Source: Labrenzia sp. DG1229 (GTDB lineage Bacteria > Pseudomonadota > Alphaproteobacteria > Rhizobiales > Stappiaceae). Taken from it: DNA of 46,774 nucleotides. The notes below the pieces were generated by a model. It did not search any database. It saw nothing but the letters and a program-made list of their open reading frames with translations, and was not told the DNA's origin. The stretch lies in the NCBI RefSeq assembly GCF_000521215.1, contig NZ_KI928936.1:122870-169643 (forward strand), in the 5' to 3' direction. The position numbers were made by a program, and so were the translations under genes. This document shows, piece after piece, positions 25,833 through 35,215 of the stretch; the first letter of the stretch is position 1, and each line of letters begins with the position of its first letter.

Positions 25833-26498
25833 TCAGTAACCTTTTCCGCCGAAAAATTCCTGGATGACGGTGTTGATGAGAATCTTCACATCGACAAACA
25901 GCGAGCGGGTCTCGATGTATTCCAGATCGTATTTCAGGCGCATCGAGGCGGCATAGGCATCTTTAGTCTCGCCGCGGAAACCGTTGACCTGAGCGAGACC
26001 GGTTATTCCCGGCTTCACCTTGTGCCGGGACTGGTAACGCGGGTCGAAAACTTCGTAGGGAACACCGTTGGCAAGCATGCCGGGAACATGCGGGCGAGGG
26101 CCGACAAGAGACATTTCGCCTTTCAGGACATTCATCAGCTGCGGTAGTTCATCGAAATTGCTTCGGCGCAGAAAGCGCCCGACCGGCGTAATCCTGGGGT
26201 CATTCTTGACCGTCTGCCTGACACCGGATTGATCGCATCGATTTGTGTACATCGAGCGGAATTTGTATGCCGTGAAAATCTTGCCATTGAGACCATGGCG
26301 CTTCTGCTTGAAGAACACCGGACCTTTGCTTGTCAATTTGATTGCCGCGGCAAGGAAGGCAAAGAGTGGCAGCAAGACAGTAAGTCCAGCGATGGCACCG
26401 AAAATATCCAGGCTACGCTTCGAAAACTGCGAGCTATCTGAATTATTAACAGATTGACCCAAATCAGTATCATGAAATCCGAAAACATCGTCAGTCAT
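25833..26498 (-). CDS. Undecaprenyl-phosphate sugar-phosphotransferase, ExoY type
   Basis: A 221-residue bacterial sugar transferase. One membrane helix (FGAIAGLTVLLPLFAFLAAA) is followed by the conserved catalytic domain: KGPVFFKQKRHG, TAYKFRSM, RFLRRSNFDELPQL (with the DE-type catalytic pair), GEMSLVGPRPH and KPGITGLAQVNGFRGET. It loads the first sugar-1-phosphate onto undecaprenyl phosphate and so starts polysaccharide repeat assembly. The length is that of the short ExoY group rather than the long WbaP type. It is monocistronic, leftward, with a CtrA-type box and an inverted repeat upstream. Confidence 0.92.
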   Translation of the reverse strand: MTDDVFGFHDTDLGQSVNNSDSSQFSKRSLDIFGAIAGLTVLLPLFAFLAAAIKLTSKGPVFFKQKRHGLNGKIFTAYKFRSMYTNRCDQSGVRQTVKNDPRITPVGRFLRRSNFDELPQLMNVLKGEMSLVGPRPHVPGMLANGVPYEVFDPRYQSRHKVKPGITGLAQVNGFRGETKDAYAASMRLKYDLEYIETRSLFVDVKILINTVIQEFFGGKGY

Positions 26499-26572
26499 TC
26501 TAAAAACTCTTACACTTTTATCTCAAAACACCGTTGAAAAAAACGGGCACGGAGTATTCTCATCAATTCAAT

Positions 26573-26595
26573 GACCACTAAAAAAAATTGTGGTC
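26573..26595. promoter_or_regulatory. Inverted repeat in the ExoY-type gene promoter
   Basis: GACCAC (26573-26578) and GTGGTC (26590-26595) around an A-rich 11-base spacer, 75 bases before the gene start. A candidate operator of unknown protein. Confidence 0.35.
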
Positions 26596-26608
26596 GCCAT
26601 AAATTTGG

Positions 26609-26623
26609 TTAATCGCAGGTTAA
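26609..26623. promoter_or_regulatory. CtrA-type box upstream of the ExoY-type gene
   Basis: TTAA (26609-26612), seven bases, TTAA (26620-26623). The sites are embedded in a 9-base direct repeat GGTTAATCG with an 11-base period, so both half-sites face one side of the helix. It is about 111-125 bases before the gene start. Confidence 0.5.
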
Positions 26624-27479
26624 TCGATTGGACGCTGCGATGCAACTTCAAATTTTCGGACTGGTTGAACTGGAGGCTTGTTTTAATGCATACATTCAAT
26701 CACATACGATTATCTCGTGCTGAATGAGAATCTTGATACACGAAAGTGTGAGCGCGCTGAGCAACTCGGCAAAGTGCCCGCGTTTATTGGTAAAATTGCG
26801 GTGATTTCAGTCTATGAGGGAGTGAGGATTGAATAAAACCTATGCATGCGGTTCTTCCGCAGCTTTTGTCCGGGCGAAGCTGCGTTGAGGCAGCGCGGGT
26901 AGTGGATGACGCAGCGAGATCGAGCGGGAACACTATCGATACAGAGCCGCTTGCCGCGAGTTAGAGGTTGTTTGCGCCGGGCAACACACTTGGCCCGAGG
27001 GAGCCTTGCAGAACTGACCGGCTCCCTGGTTGGACTGACCAGTGCCCTTTAGGCGACTTTCCGCGACGTGCAAAGGGATGGAGTTGTTGCGGCAGAAACA
27101 GGTAACTCAATTGTGGGCTACCGGTCAGGAAAGAGGGGTAAGCAAGCTGTCGAAATTCGGCGATCGGTTGACTTCGTCTACATTCGTGTCACATGAACAC
27201 TTTATTAAATTTACCAAAATCTTAATTCGCTTGGTTTGATTTCGTCATCTTGGAAAAATGACGGTATAGTCGCGCCCGTTTCGCAGCCCTGTCGAGACAT
27301 TGAATTGGTGTCGTGGTCGCCAGGCTGAAAAGCCTTATGGCCGTTTGTCAAAGTTTGAGCAATTCGGCAGCAGTAGGCAAACAAGGTTAGTCGGCATGAG
27401 CGCCAGCTGGAAGCCCTCGAATTGGGCTGATGTTTGGTTGGCAAATTTGATCAATAGTGGTTTGAGTGTTGGAGTTTAG

Positions 27480-28031
27480 ATGGTTGTCGAAGAAATGAAT
27501 TTGTCGGGCGTATTTCTGATTACGCCCAAGCGGTTTGGAGATGAGCGAGGTTTTTTTGCTGAAAGCTGGAACAAGCGGTCCTTTGCCGAGCGCGGTATCG
27601 ACACGGAGTTCGTTCAAGACAATCATTCGCTCAGCACCAGCAAGGGAACTGTGCGAGGACTTCATTTTCAGGCACCTCCTCACGCACAGGCGAAGTTGGT
27701 CCGGTGCGGCCGCGGCCGCATTTTCGACGTGGCCGTCGACATCCGGCGTGACTCCCCGACATACGGAAAATGGTACGGTGTTGAGCTCAGCTTTGAAAAC
27801 GGGAAACAGGTGCTTATTCCGGAAGGATTTCTTCACGGCTTCATGACTCTGGAGGCGGGAAGCGAGATAATCTACAAATGCACCGACTATTATGCACCCG
27901 AGTGCGATGGGGCAGTTCGCTGGGACAGTTGCGGCATAGAATGGCCGCTTGTGTCTAACGATCCTGTTCTGTCTGGAAAAGATGCAGCAGCACCCGCGTT
28001 TTCCGAATTTGACACACCATTTCAATATTGA
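27480..28031 (+). CDS. rfbC: dTDP-4-dehydrorhamnose 3,5-epimerase
   Basis: A 183-residue RmlC-type cupin enzyme, third step of dTDP-L-rhamnose synthesis. Family marks: FFAESWNKRSF, FVQDNHSLS, GTVRGLHFQ with the catalytic-region histidine, RGRIFDVAVDIRRDSPTYGKW, and IPEGFLHGF. Start at ATG 27480 behind GGAG. It heads the rightward operon rfbC-B-D-A; the rfbB start lies 9 bases after the stop. Confidence 0.96.
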   Translation: MVVEEMNLSGVFLITPKRFGDERGFFAESWNKRSFAERGIDTEFVQDNHSLSTSKGTVRGLHFQAPPHAQAKLVRCGRGRIFDVAVDIRRDSPTYGKWYGVELSFENGKQVLIPEGFLHGFMTLEAGSEIIYKCTDYYAPECDGAVRWDSCGIEWPLVSNDPVLSGKDAAAPAFSEFDTPFQY

Positions 28032-28039
28032 GGCTTTCG

Positions 28040-29083
28040 ATGAAAATTCTTGTGACGGGTGGAGCGGGCTTTATCGGTTCGGCGGTTATACGCTTGGCGG
28101 TTCAGCGCGGTTTGAGCGTCGTCAATGTCGATGCATTGACCTATGCGGCATGTCTTGAGAATGTCGCTTCGGTTGCCGACGATCCCTTGTATGCCTTTGA
28201 AAAGGCGGACATCCGGGACCGCGTGGCTCTACAAAGAATATTTGCTGAACACCGTCCCGACGCCGTGATGCACCTGGCAGCGGAAAGCCATGTCGACCGG
28301 TCGATCGACGGACCCTCGGATTTCATTGACACGAATATCGGTGGAACCTTCAACATGCTTGAGGCTTCCCGTCGCTATTGGGAAGACATGGGGCGACCGG
28401 AGGGATTCCGCTTTCACCATATATCAACAGACGAAGTCTTCGGCTCGCTGGGCAAAGAAGGCCTCTTTACCGAATCGACGGGCTATGATCCACGCAGTCC
28501 GTATTCCGCTTCAAAAGCCGCTTCAGACCACCTGGTACGCGCCTGGCACGAGACCTACGGCCTACCGGTCGTCGTCACAAATTGTTCCAACAATTATGGA
28601 CCCTACCATTTTCCCGAAAAACTTGTCCCTGTAGTCATTTTGAATGCGCTCGCCGGCAAATCCATTCCTGTATACGGCAAGGGAGAAAACGTACGCGACT
28701 GGTTATACGTCGAAGACCACGCGGACGCTTTGTTGCTGGTTCTGCAGAAGGGCACGTCGGGCCGCAGCTACAATGTCGGTGGTGAGAATGAGCGACGCAA
28801 CATCGATCTGGTAAGGACGATATGTGAGCTTCTCGACCGCAAGAGACCCAAGGCAGAAGGGACTTACGCGGATCAGATCACCTTTGTCACGGACCGGCCG
28901 GGGCACGATATGCGATACGCCATTGATCCTTCCCGGATCAGTGACGAACTTGGATGGCGTCCAAGCGTCAGCGTTGAAGAAGGTCTGGAAAAGACGGTTC
29001 AATGGTACCTCGACAACGAAACCTGGTGGCGCGCGTTGCAGAACCGGAAAGGTGTCGGTGAAAGGCTTGGGACGAAATCATGA
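28040..29083 (+). CDS. rfbB: dTDP-glucose 4,6-dehydratase
   Basis: A 347-residue short-chain dehydrogenase-type enzyme, second step of the rhamnose pathway. NAD motif TGGAGFIGSAV, HLAAESHVDRSI, the catalytic HISTDEVFGSL and the YSASKA tyrosine-lysine pair are intact. ATG 28040 has GAGG 6 bases upstream; the TTG at 28028 is an unlikely start. The stop overlaps rfbD (ATGA). Confidence 0.96.
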   Translation: MKILVTGGAGFIGSAVIRLAVQRGLSVVNVDALTYAACLENVASVADDPLYAFEKADIRDRVALQRIFAEHRPDAVMHLAAESHVDRSIDGPSDFIDTNIGGTFNMLEASRRYWEDMGRPEGFRFHHISTDEVFGSLGKEGLFTESTGYDPRSPYSASKAASDHLVRAWHETYGLPVVVTNCSNNYGPYHFPEKLVPVVILNALAGKSIPVYGKGENVRDWLYVEDHADALLLVLQKGTSGRSYNVGGENERRNIDLVRTICELLDRKRPKAEGTYADQITFVTDRPGHDMRYAIDPSRISDELGWRPSVSVEEGLEKTVQWYLDNETWWRALQNRKGVGERLGTKS

Positions 29084-29928
29084 TCCTCGTCTTCGGTTCT
29101 TCCGGTCAAGTGGCAAGCGAACTGCGGGCATTGGTGCCTGATGCCGTCTTTCTGGGCCGGGACAAAGTCGACTTGTCGCGGGAAACGGACTTGGGCCCGG
29201 TTATCGAAAGATACAATCCGGACGGCATTATCAATGCCGCAGCCTACACCGCGGTTGACAAGGCAGAGGAAGAAGAAGATCTGGCGTTGACAATGAATGC
29301 GCAGCGTCCTCGGGAGATGGCAAAAACCGCGCGCAAGCTTGGTGTGCCGCTTGTTCACATCTCGACCGACTACGTATTTGACGGTGGTGGTGAGGAAGCC
29401 TTTTTACCCGATTCGGCAACCGGGCCGCTGGGTGCTTACGGCAGGACGAAACTTCGCGGTGAAGATGCGATCCGGGAGGAGGGGGCGAACTGTGCAATCC
29501 TGCGGACCAGCTGGGTGTTTTCAGCATATGGCGCCAATTTTCTGAAAACGATGCTTCGCTTGTCTGAAACGCGTGATCGTTTGACCATCGTTGCAGACCA
29601 GGTTGGCGGTCCGACGCCGGCCGCGGCGATTGCTGATGCGTGCGTCAAGGTGATGCGCCAGTTGAAGAACGAACCTGCAAAGTCCGGCGTCTATCATTTT
29701 TCCGGAACGCCCGACGTCAGTTGGGCGGAGTTCGCGCGCGAGATATTCGACCAGGCCGGCCGTAAGGTTGATGTTGAAGATATTCCGACGTCTGACTTTC
29801 CGACGCCGGCGAGGCGTCCGTTGAATTCCCGGCTGGATTGCCGTTCGCTCTCGGTGTTCGGGTTGGATCGTCCCGACTGGAAAGCTGGCGTCGCAGATAC
29901 TTTGAAAAAATTGGGTGTGAATTCATGA
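29080..29928 (+). CDS. rfbD: dTDP-4-dehydrorhamnose reductase
   Basis: A 282-residue RmlD protein, last step to dTDP-L-rhamnose. Marks: VFGSSGQVASEL (NAD(P)H motif), NAAAYTAVDKAEEE, HISTDYVFDG, and the YGRTKLRGED tyrosine-lysine pair. It overlaps rfbB upstream and rfbA downstream by four bases each, a tightly coupled operon. Confidence 0.96.
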   Translation: MILVFGSSGQVASELRALVPDAVFLGRDKVDLSRETDLGPVIERYNPDGIINAAAYTAVDKAEEEEDLALTMNAQRPREMAKTARKLGVPLVHISTDYVFDGGGEEAFLPDSATGPLGAYGRTKLRGEDAIREEGANCAILRTSWVFSAYGANFLKTMLRLSETRDRLTIVADQVGGPTPAAAIADACVKVMRQLKNEPAKSGVYHFSGTPDVSWAEFAREIFDQAGRKVDVEDIPTSDFPTPARRPLNSRLDCRSLSVFGLDRPDWKAGVADTLKKLGVNS

Positions 29929-30794
29929 CACAACGCAAGGGCATTATTCTGGCAGGCGGATCCGGAACCAGGCTGTTTCCGCTGACGATGGCCGTTTCGA
30001 AGCAGCTGATGCCGATCTACGACAAACCCATGATATATTATCCTTTGTCGGTTCTGATGCTGACAGGTATTCGCGAAGTCGCCATCATCACCACCCCGGA
30101 GGATCAACCCCAATTCAGGCGCCTTCTTGGGGATGGAAGCCAGTGGGGCATGCTGTTTGAATATATCGAGCAGCCTTCGCCGGACGGGCTTGCGCAGGCC
30201 TATATTCTGGCTGAGGACTTCCTGAATGGTGCGCCTTCGACCATGGTCCTCGGGGACAACATCTTCTTCGGTCATGGCCTGCCGGAAATATTGCATGCCG
30301 CCGATCAGCGCACCTCGGGAGGCACGGTGTTCGGATATCATGTTGCCGACCCGGAACGATACGGTGTTGTTAAATTCAATGAAGCGGGCCTCGCCCAGGA
30401 GATTATTGAAAAGCCGGCTGTTCCTCCCTCGAATTTCGCCGTAACGGGGCTCTATTTCCTTGATGGTGATGCGCCGCGCAGGGCTCGGGAGGTCCAGCCG
30501 TCCGCTCGCGGCGAACTGGAAATCGTTACGCTGTTGGATATGTATTTGCGCGAAGGTGCGCTAAGCGTTGAGCGGATGGGCCGCGGCTTTGCCTGGCTTG
30601 ACACGGGCACGCATCAATCCTTGCTGGATGCCGGCAACTTTGTCAGGACACTGTCCGTCAGACAGGGCATGCAGTCAGGTTGCCCTGAGGAAATTTCATA
30701 CACAAACGGATGGATAGACCGGGAAAAGCTGCTTGAGCATGCAAGGCTTTTCGGAAAAACGGACTATGGAAAATATTTGGAAACCCTGGCTTGA
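29925..30794 (+). CDS. rfbA: Glucose-1-phosphate thymidylyltransferase
   Basis: A 289-residue RmlA nucleotidyltransferase, first step of dTDP-L-rhamnose synthesis. The signature GIILAGGSGTRLFPLT is at residues 6-21, followed by KQLMPIYDKPMIYYPLS, VLGDNIFFGHGL and GFAWLDTGTH. Start at ATG 29925 overlaps the rfbD stop. It is the last gene of the operon; the 241 bases after it contain no gene, and no clear terminator is seen. Confidence 0.96.
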   Translation: MTQRKGIILAGGSGTRLFPLTMAVSKQLMPIYDKPMIYYPLSVLMLTGIREVAIITTPEDQPQFRRLLGDGSQWGMLFEYIEQPSPDGLAQAYILAEDFLNGAPSTMVLGDNIFFGHGLPEILHAADQRTSGGTVFGYHVADPERYGVVKFNEAGLAQEIIEKPAVPPSNFAVTGLYFLDGDAPRRAREVQPSARGELEIVTLLDMYLREGALSVERMGRGFAWLDTGTHQSLLDAGNFVRTLSVRQGMQSGCPEEISYTNGWIDREKLLEHARLFGKTDYGKYLETLA

Positions 30795-31035
30795 ATGCTT
30801 TTGGAAGATCGGGTCGGACCATTCTCGCGAAATCTGAAGACGCTGTTGGTGAAAACGAATTGACCCGCGATTTCATCTGGTTTGATCGCGACTGATTGTG
30901 CACGCAAGCGTCAAACCCCGACGCGAAATGTCAGAGCAGGTTCCGTGGCGGACATTTGTTCACCGGTCCCGCGTCGAAATGTGAGGGTCAGACAAAGCTG
31001 AGAATTGGATTTTTCTCTGAAAACCGAAAGGCACT

Positions 31036-32862
31036 CTAGTTTTCGACCGGTGTCAATCGAGTGATCCTTGCTTTGTTGTCAGGTTCGTGAAGATATTCAG
31101 TGAGAAAACTAAGTGGAAGAAGGTAGCCGATAGTGGTGCGGCTCCCACTGATTTCAGAATTTCGTAGTTGTTCAATCATTTTTTGATCAAACAGGCCGAT
31201 TTCCCCGATTTCCGACCAGTTAAGTCTGTCTATAGAGTCTTTTGCCGATAGTTTTTGTTGAAAATTCTTGCCGCCGAGGCTCAATTTTCTTGATCCGCCA
31301 AATCTTTGCAGAAGTTTCGTTTTAAGTTTTCTGGCTTTTTGCTGAAATCCCGCCAATTTCATCGCAAGGCCGCCATTTGCAATCGCAGCAGGCAACAACC
31401 CGCTGTCCAAAGGAATGTTGGACAGGTGTTCATCCAGGTCTTGCAGGACTTTGCTCAAAGCAACTGAATCCCGCTTTGAAGTCGCAGAAACGCCGCTTGC
31501 CCATTTGACAAAATCGGAATGGAAAAACGGAGTGAAGATCGTGCGATCGGCCATGGCACGGGTAATCGCACTGCCAGCCCACCGGCGCATTCTCTGATTC
31601 AGGTAGAAGCGGTCGAGGACACTTCCGAGCGGTTCGTCGTTGGCAGAAAGCAAACTGGTCACCAACTCGCCAAGTCGCGATTGGAATGAACTTCTTTGTT
31701 CCTGTCTGAACAAGGTTTCGGGAGCGGCATCGTTTGTTGTCAGACGCCAGGACAACAGTCTTGAAATGCTCTCTTGGGTGACCGGCTTTTCGATGGGCAT
31801 TGCCGCATAGTAAAAACCTCGTGCGAATTCGCCATTCACGCCGCCGATGCGGGACGTTTCCAAGAGAAAGTCGTCCACGCAATCAATCGTGAGGCGATCA
31901 TAGGCGTTGGTCGAAAAATCGTCACGGTAAGCGACCCTTCGGCTACGCTCCCAGACCTTCTCGATGGATTCATCGTTGAATTGTGAAAGGTCTATGATTT
32001 CGTGCGACAAACCACATACCCCTGCTAGCTTCTTGGCGCTGGCGATGTCTGGTGAATCCGGATAGCCAATCGTGATGGCGTGTCTGCCGGCCCTGAGTTG
32101 TTCAGGTATCGCACTCAGTGCAATGCGTGAGTCCAGGCCGCCACTCAGCTCAATTGCGGCGTCCGGCATCGACGTAATGCAACGTTCGACGGATGTCCTG
32201 ATCGCAGCCGCCCCGTCTGCAATTTCAGCGTATTGCGAACCGGCATCGTGTTCGTGACTTTGCTCGAAAGAGACAGTGCCGTTCTTCAGGTGCGCGCTTG
32301 CTTCTGCAGGAACCATTGTCACATCTTCGAACAAAGTCGTGTTGTCCAGAAGATGGCCAATTGTCATTTGCTGGAAAATCCCGAAATGATTCAATGGTCG
32401 ATCGAAAGTGCGTGCGATCGCGGACGCAGATGTACTTACGGCCGCACAATCACTTCCCTGAAAGGAGAAGAGATGTCCGAGCCCCACAAAATCAGAATGG
32501 GCCGATGCCCCGCTGTCGGTTGCGGCAATCGCTACAAAGGGAGGCTCGAACCTGTCCAGCGCAGTCGGGCCATTCTCCAGATACTCGCACAACAACCGAT
32601 TTGCGTTCAGGAGTTCGCCATTCGAATTCAAGCCACCGGTGCCGTGCAAAAACAGCCAGCTACCGTCCTTGTGTGCCATTTTCTCGCGCGGATAATTGGA
32701 CAGAATTGTCGTGGTTTCATCGACCGTCACTGCGCCTATATCGGGATCGCCAAAATATGCGAGGGAATTGGCAGCTCTGTTAAATATATTCTGCTTTTTA
32801 TCTGGGTCAATTTCGCTTGAAAATGATAATATCAACGAACAATATTGGATTCGTGTTATCAC
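31036..32862 (-). CDS. Asparagine-synthase-like protein of a glycan cluster
   Basis: About 608 residues. The middle carries an ATP pyrophosphatase motif ELSGGLDSRIAL, as in the synthetase domain of AsnB, where the aspartate and serine bind ATP. The N-terminal third looks like the glutaminase-like domain of the family but has no Cys at position 2, so it cannot use glutamine as AsnB does. Such proteins recur in polysaccharide clusters, where they probably form amides on sugars or peptides; the acceptor is unknown. I chose GTG 32862 with GGAG 9 bases upstream; a TTG at 32901 would add 13 residues without a ribosome site. Confidence 0.78.
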   Translation of the reverse strand: MITRIQYCSLILSFSSEIDPDKKQNIFNRAANSLAYFGDPDIGAVTVDETTTILSNYPREKMAHKDGSWLFLHGTGGLNSNGELLNANRLLCEYLENGPTALDRFEPPFVAIAATDSGASAHSDFVGLGHLFSFQGSDCAAVSTSASAIARTFDRPLNHFGIFQQMTIGHLLDNTTLFEDVTMVPAEASAHLKNGTVSFEQSHEHDAGSQYAEIADGAAAIRTSVERCITSMPDAAIELSGGLDSRIALSAIPEQLRAGRHAITIGYPDSPDIASAKKLAGVCGLSHEIIDLSQFNDESIEKVWERSRRVAYRDDFSTNAYDRLTIDCVDDFLLETSRIGGVNGEFARGFYYAAMPIEKPVTQESISRLLSWRLTTNDAAPETLFRQEQRSSFQSRLGELVTSLLSANDEPLGSVLDRFYLNQRMRRWAGSAITRAMADRTIFTPFFHSDFVKWASGVSATSKRDSVALSKVLQDLDEHLSNIPLDSGLLPAAIANGGLAMKLAGFQQKARKLKTKLLQRFGGSRKLSLGGKNFQQKLSAKDSIDRLNWSEIGEIGLFDQKMIEQLRNSEISGSRTTIGYLLPLSFLTEYLHEPDNKARITRLTPVEN

Positions 32863-33012
32863 GCGTGTTGTCTCCAGGTAGTTATTAGTTTGCTTACCCA
32901 AGAAAGTTACTCAAATATTAGTCGTTTAATCTTTGGGCAAGGAACATTGGCATTATGTGCTTAGTAATATACAGACACTTTTCGAAAACGCCCACCTCTT
33001 AGAGACCGATTA

Positions 33013-34452
33013 ATGTTAAAGCAAGCACTTTCCCTCAGCGCAAGCAATGGCTTAATCGCTCTGGTTAATCTGTTCCGCAATATATTGATTGCAAGACTGA
33101 TCAGCGTAGAAGATTTCGGCATAGCGAGTACTTTTGCTGTCACGATGTCCTTGATTGAAATGACAAGCAATTTCGCGTTGGACCGCATGCTGGTTCAGAC
33201 GTCAGACGGAGGCTCCAGTCGCTTTCAATCAAGTGTGCAGATGTTGCAGGCAGCGCGCGGTGCAATTGGTGCAGCGATCATGTTTTTGGCCGCCGGGCCG
33301 ATTGCTGTCCTTTTCGGTGTTCCCGATGTTGCGTGGGCCTATCAGCTTCTCGCCCTTGTGCCGTTGTTGAGAGGGCTCGCCCATTTCGACATGTTTCGGC
33401 TTCAGCGAAAACTCGAGTTCAGGACAATTATCTGCGTTGAAATGGGCGCTGTATTTTTAGCGACTGCATCTGCATTTCCATTGTCCATTTGGCTGCAGGA
33501 CTATCGCGCCATGCTGTGGGTATTGTTATTGCAACAATCGATCTACACCATATTGTCACACGTTTTGGCGAAACGCAGGTACCGTTGGTCGTTCGACTCG
33601 ATAGTAGCAAAGCGTGCATTCGTGTTCGGTTGGCCACTCCTGCTTAACGGCATCCTGATGTTCACGATTTTTCAGGGCGACCGAGTTTTGGTCGGAAGCA
33701 TGATCGGTATGACAGAACTGGGGTGGTTTTCCGCAGCATTTACATTGGCGATAGCGCCGACAGTCGTCATCGGGAAAACTCTGGACAGTTTCTTTCTTCC
33801 CCAGTTGAGCAGGGTCCAGAGCAAACCGGAGGAGTTTGGTCATTTGTATCTTGCATCGACGCAAGCTGCGCTTTTCGCAGGGGTTATACTCACACTTCTT
33901 GCAGTGTTGCTGGGCGATTTTCTGGTTCACATCCTCTACGGAGCAAAATACGGCCCGGCAGTGCCCTTGCTCGTCCTGTTGTTCATCGCTCAGGGCCTGC
34001 GAATCGGCAAGGCAGGGCCTGCAATTGCGGCAACAGCCAAAGCCGACACGAAAAATCCGATGATTGCAAATGCATGTCGTTTTCTCGCTCTCCCGGTCGC
34101 ATGGTTCGCTCTGACACAGGGTGGGGGTATCATGACGATTATCTACGTGGCGATAGCCGGTGAGGCCTTAGCTCTCGTCGTGTCCTTGTTGATGCTGCAC
34201 AAGCGTCAGAATTTGCCGCTTAAACCATTGTCAATTCCGTTAGCCATTTCCGCGCTTGCCTATGGTGTTGCAGCGTCAAACAGCTTAATTGTCACTGAAA
34301 ATTCGATCGAAGCCTGGGCTGCTCAGGCCGCATTGACAGTAGTCTTGATTGCAGCCCTCATGTGGTCGATGCGTGATCTTCGTGCCTGGGTTCAGCACAT
34401 GCTCAGTCTGCATCGAAGCGGCGGCGGCAAGGCAACCAACCAAACGCATTAG
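33013..34452 (+). CDS. Wzx-like oligosaccharide flippase
   Basis: A 479-residue polytopic membrane protein with about 12-14 helices, of the MOP/polysaccharide-transporter superfamily. It opens with LKQALSLSASNGLIALVNLF and ARLISVEDFGIASTFAVTMS, the usual Wzx start; EFRTIICVEMG and DRVLVGSMIGMTELGWFSAAF follow. It should flip undecaprenyl-linked repeat units across the inner membrane. It is the first of a rightward run with the acetyltransferase, pyruvyltransferase and FrhB-like genes; the next start is 10 bases after its stop. Confidence 0.88.
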   Translation: MLKQALSLSASNGLIALVNLFRNILIARLISVEDFGIASTFAVTMSLIEMTSNFALDRMLVQTSDGGSSRFQSSVQMLQAARGAIGAAIMFLAAGPIAVLFGVPDVAWAYQLLALVPLLRGLAHFDMFRLQRKLEFRTIICVEMGAVFLATASAFPLSIWLQDYRAMLWVLLLQQSIYTILSHVLAKRRYRWSFDSIVAKRAFVFGWPLLLNGILMFTIFQGDRVLVGSMIGMTELGWFSAAFTLAIAPTVVIGKTLDSFFLPQLSRVQSKPEEFGHLYLASTQAALFAGVILTLLAVLLGDFLVHILYGAKYGPAVPLLVLLFIAQGLRIGKAGPAIAATAKADTKNPMIANACRFLALPVAWFALTQGGGIMTIIYVAIAGEALALVVSLLMLHKRQNLPLKPLSIPLAISALAYGVAASNSLIVTENSIEAWAAQAALTVVLIAALMWSMRDLRAWVQHMLSLHRSGGGKATNQTH

Positions 34453-34462
34453 ATACCGAAAA

Positions 34463-35207
34463 ATGGGTGCATCGTTGAACGAAGAACTGTGGAATGAAAA
34501 TGCTGAGCGGATGGCGATGCAAAGGGACGCTGAAGCATCCAGCAGATTTGCCCCCCTTTTGATCAAGGCTTACGGAATTCGCCGCTTGCGATCAATCTGC
34601 CTCAGTCTTTGCAATAGACTTGAACACGGCTCGTTCTATTCAAGGACCCTTCGAGAAATATTGTCACGATACCACGGTGTTACCATTGGAAAGTATTCTT
34701 ATGGGCCCATCCTCAACCCGGGGATTTTGCCCGTTGGCACAATAGTGGGAAACTATTGCTCAATCGGTGCCGGTCTGGTGGTTTTGCGGCGCAATCACCC
34801 CTTTGACAGACTTTCGCAGCATCCATTTTTCTATAATAGCGGTCTGGGTTATCTGAGAAAGGACACCATACCGTCAAACAGCGAAAATCCACTGACGATC
34901 GGACACGATGTTTGGATCGGTGAGCGGGTATCGATCCTGGCAGGTTGCAAATCGGTTGGGAACGGGGCAGTAATTGCCGCAGGTTCTGTGGTCACGCGTG
35001 ATGTACCGCCCTACACGATAGTTGCAGGTGTTCCAGACTAAAAAACTCAAAATGCGTTTTGAAGAAGAGGTCGCAGATGGGCTCGAGAAGCTGCGATGGT
35101 GGGAGCTGAACTTGACCAGTCTGTTGACTCAAAAAAAGTGGATTTTACAACCGCTTACAGTTGAGAGTCTGAATTATTTCAACAATTTGATGACACCGAA
35201 GAAGTAA
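34463..35207 (+). pseudogene. Hexapeptide-repeat O-acetyltransferase, interrupted by a one-base frameshift
   Basis: A left-handed beta-helix acetyltransferase related to the CatB/xenobiotic acetyltransferase group: GTIVGNYCSIGAGLVVLRRN, ENPLTIGHDVWIGERVSILAG and GNGAVIAAGSVVTRDVPPY are classical hexapeptide rungs, with the active-site-type RRNHPFDR. The frame ends early at GVPD-stop. The next frame continues the family C-terminus at once (KKLKMRFEEEVADGLEKLRWWE). Removing the A at 35037 restores GVPAKKLKMRF and a 247-residue protein. This is either a real recent inactivation or a sequencing error. The truncated 192-residue product lacks only the C-terminal helix and might still fold. Confidence 0.85.
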
Positions 35208-35215
35208 AACCACTC

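Larger units (their letters stand above)
26499..27479. other. Long divergent intergenic region
   Basis: 981 bases between the leftward ExoY-type gene and rightward rfbC. It contains a perfect 6-base inverted repeat, a CtrA-type box, and a 7-base-arm hairpin at 26999-27026. A GC-rich block (about 26845-27140) has no recognised protein in any frame. Confidence 0.6.

Noticed and set aside
26842..26964. 40-codon ORF starting MHAVLPQLLSG
   Set aside because: No ribosome site and no recognised motif; not enough to call a gene.
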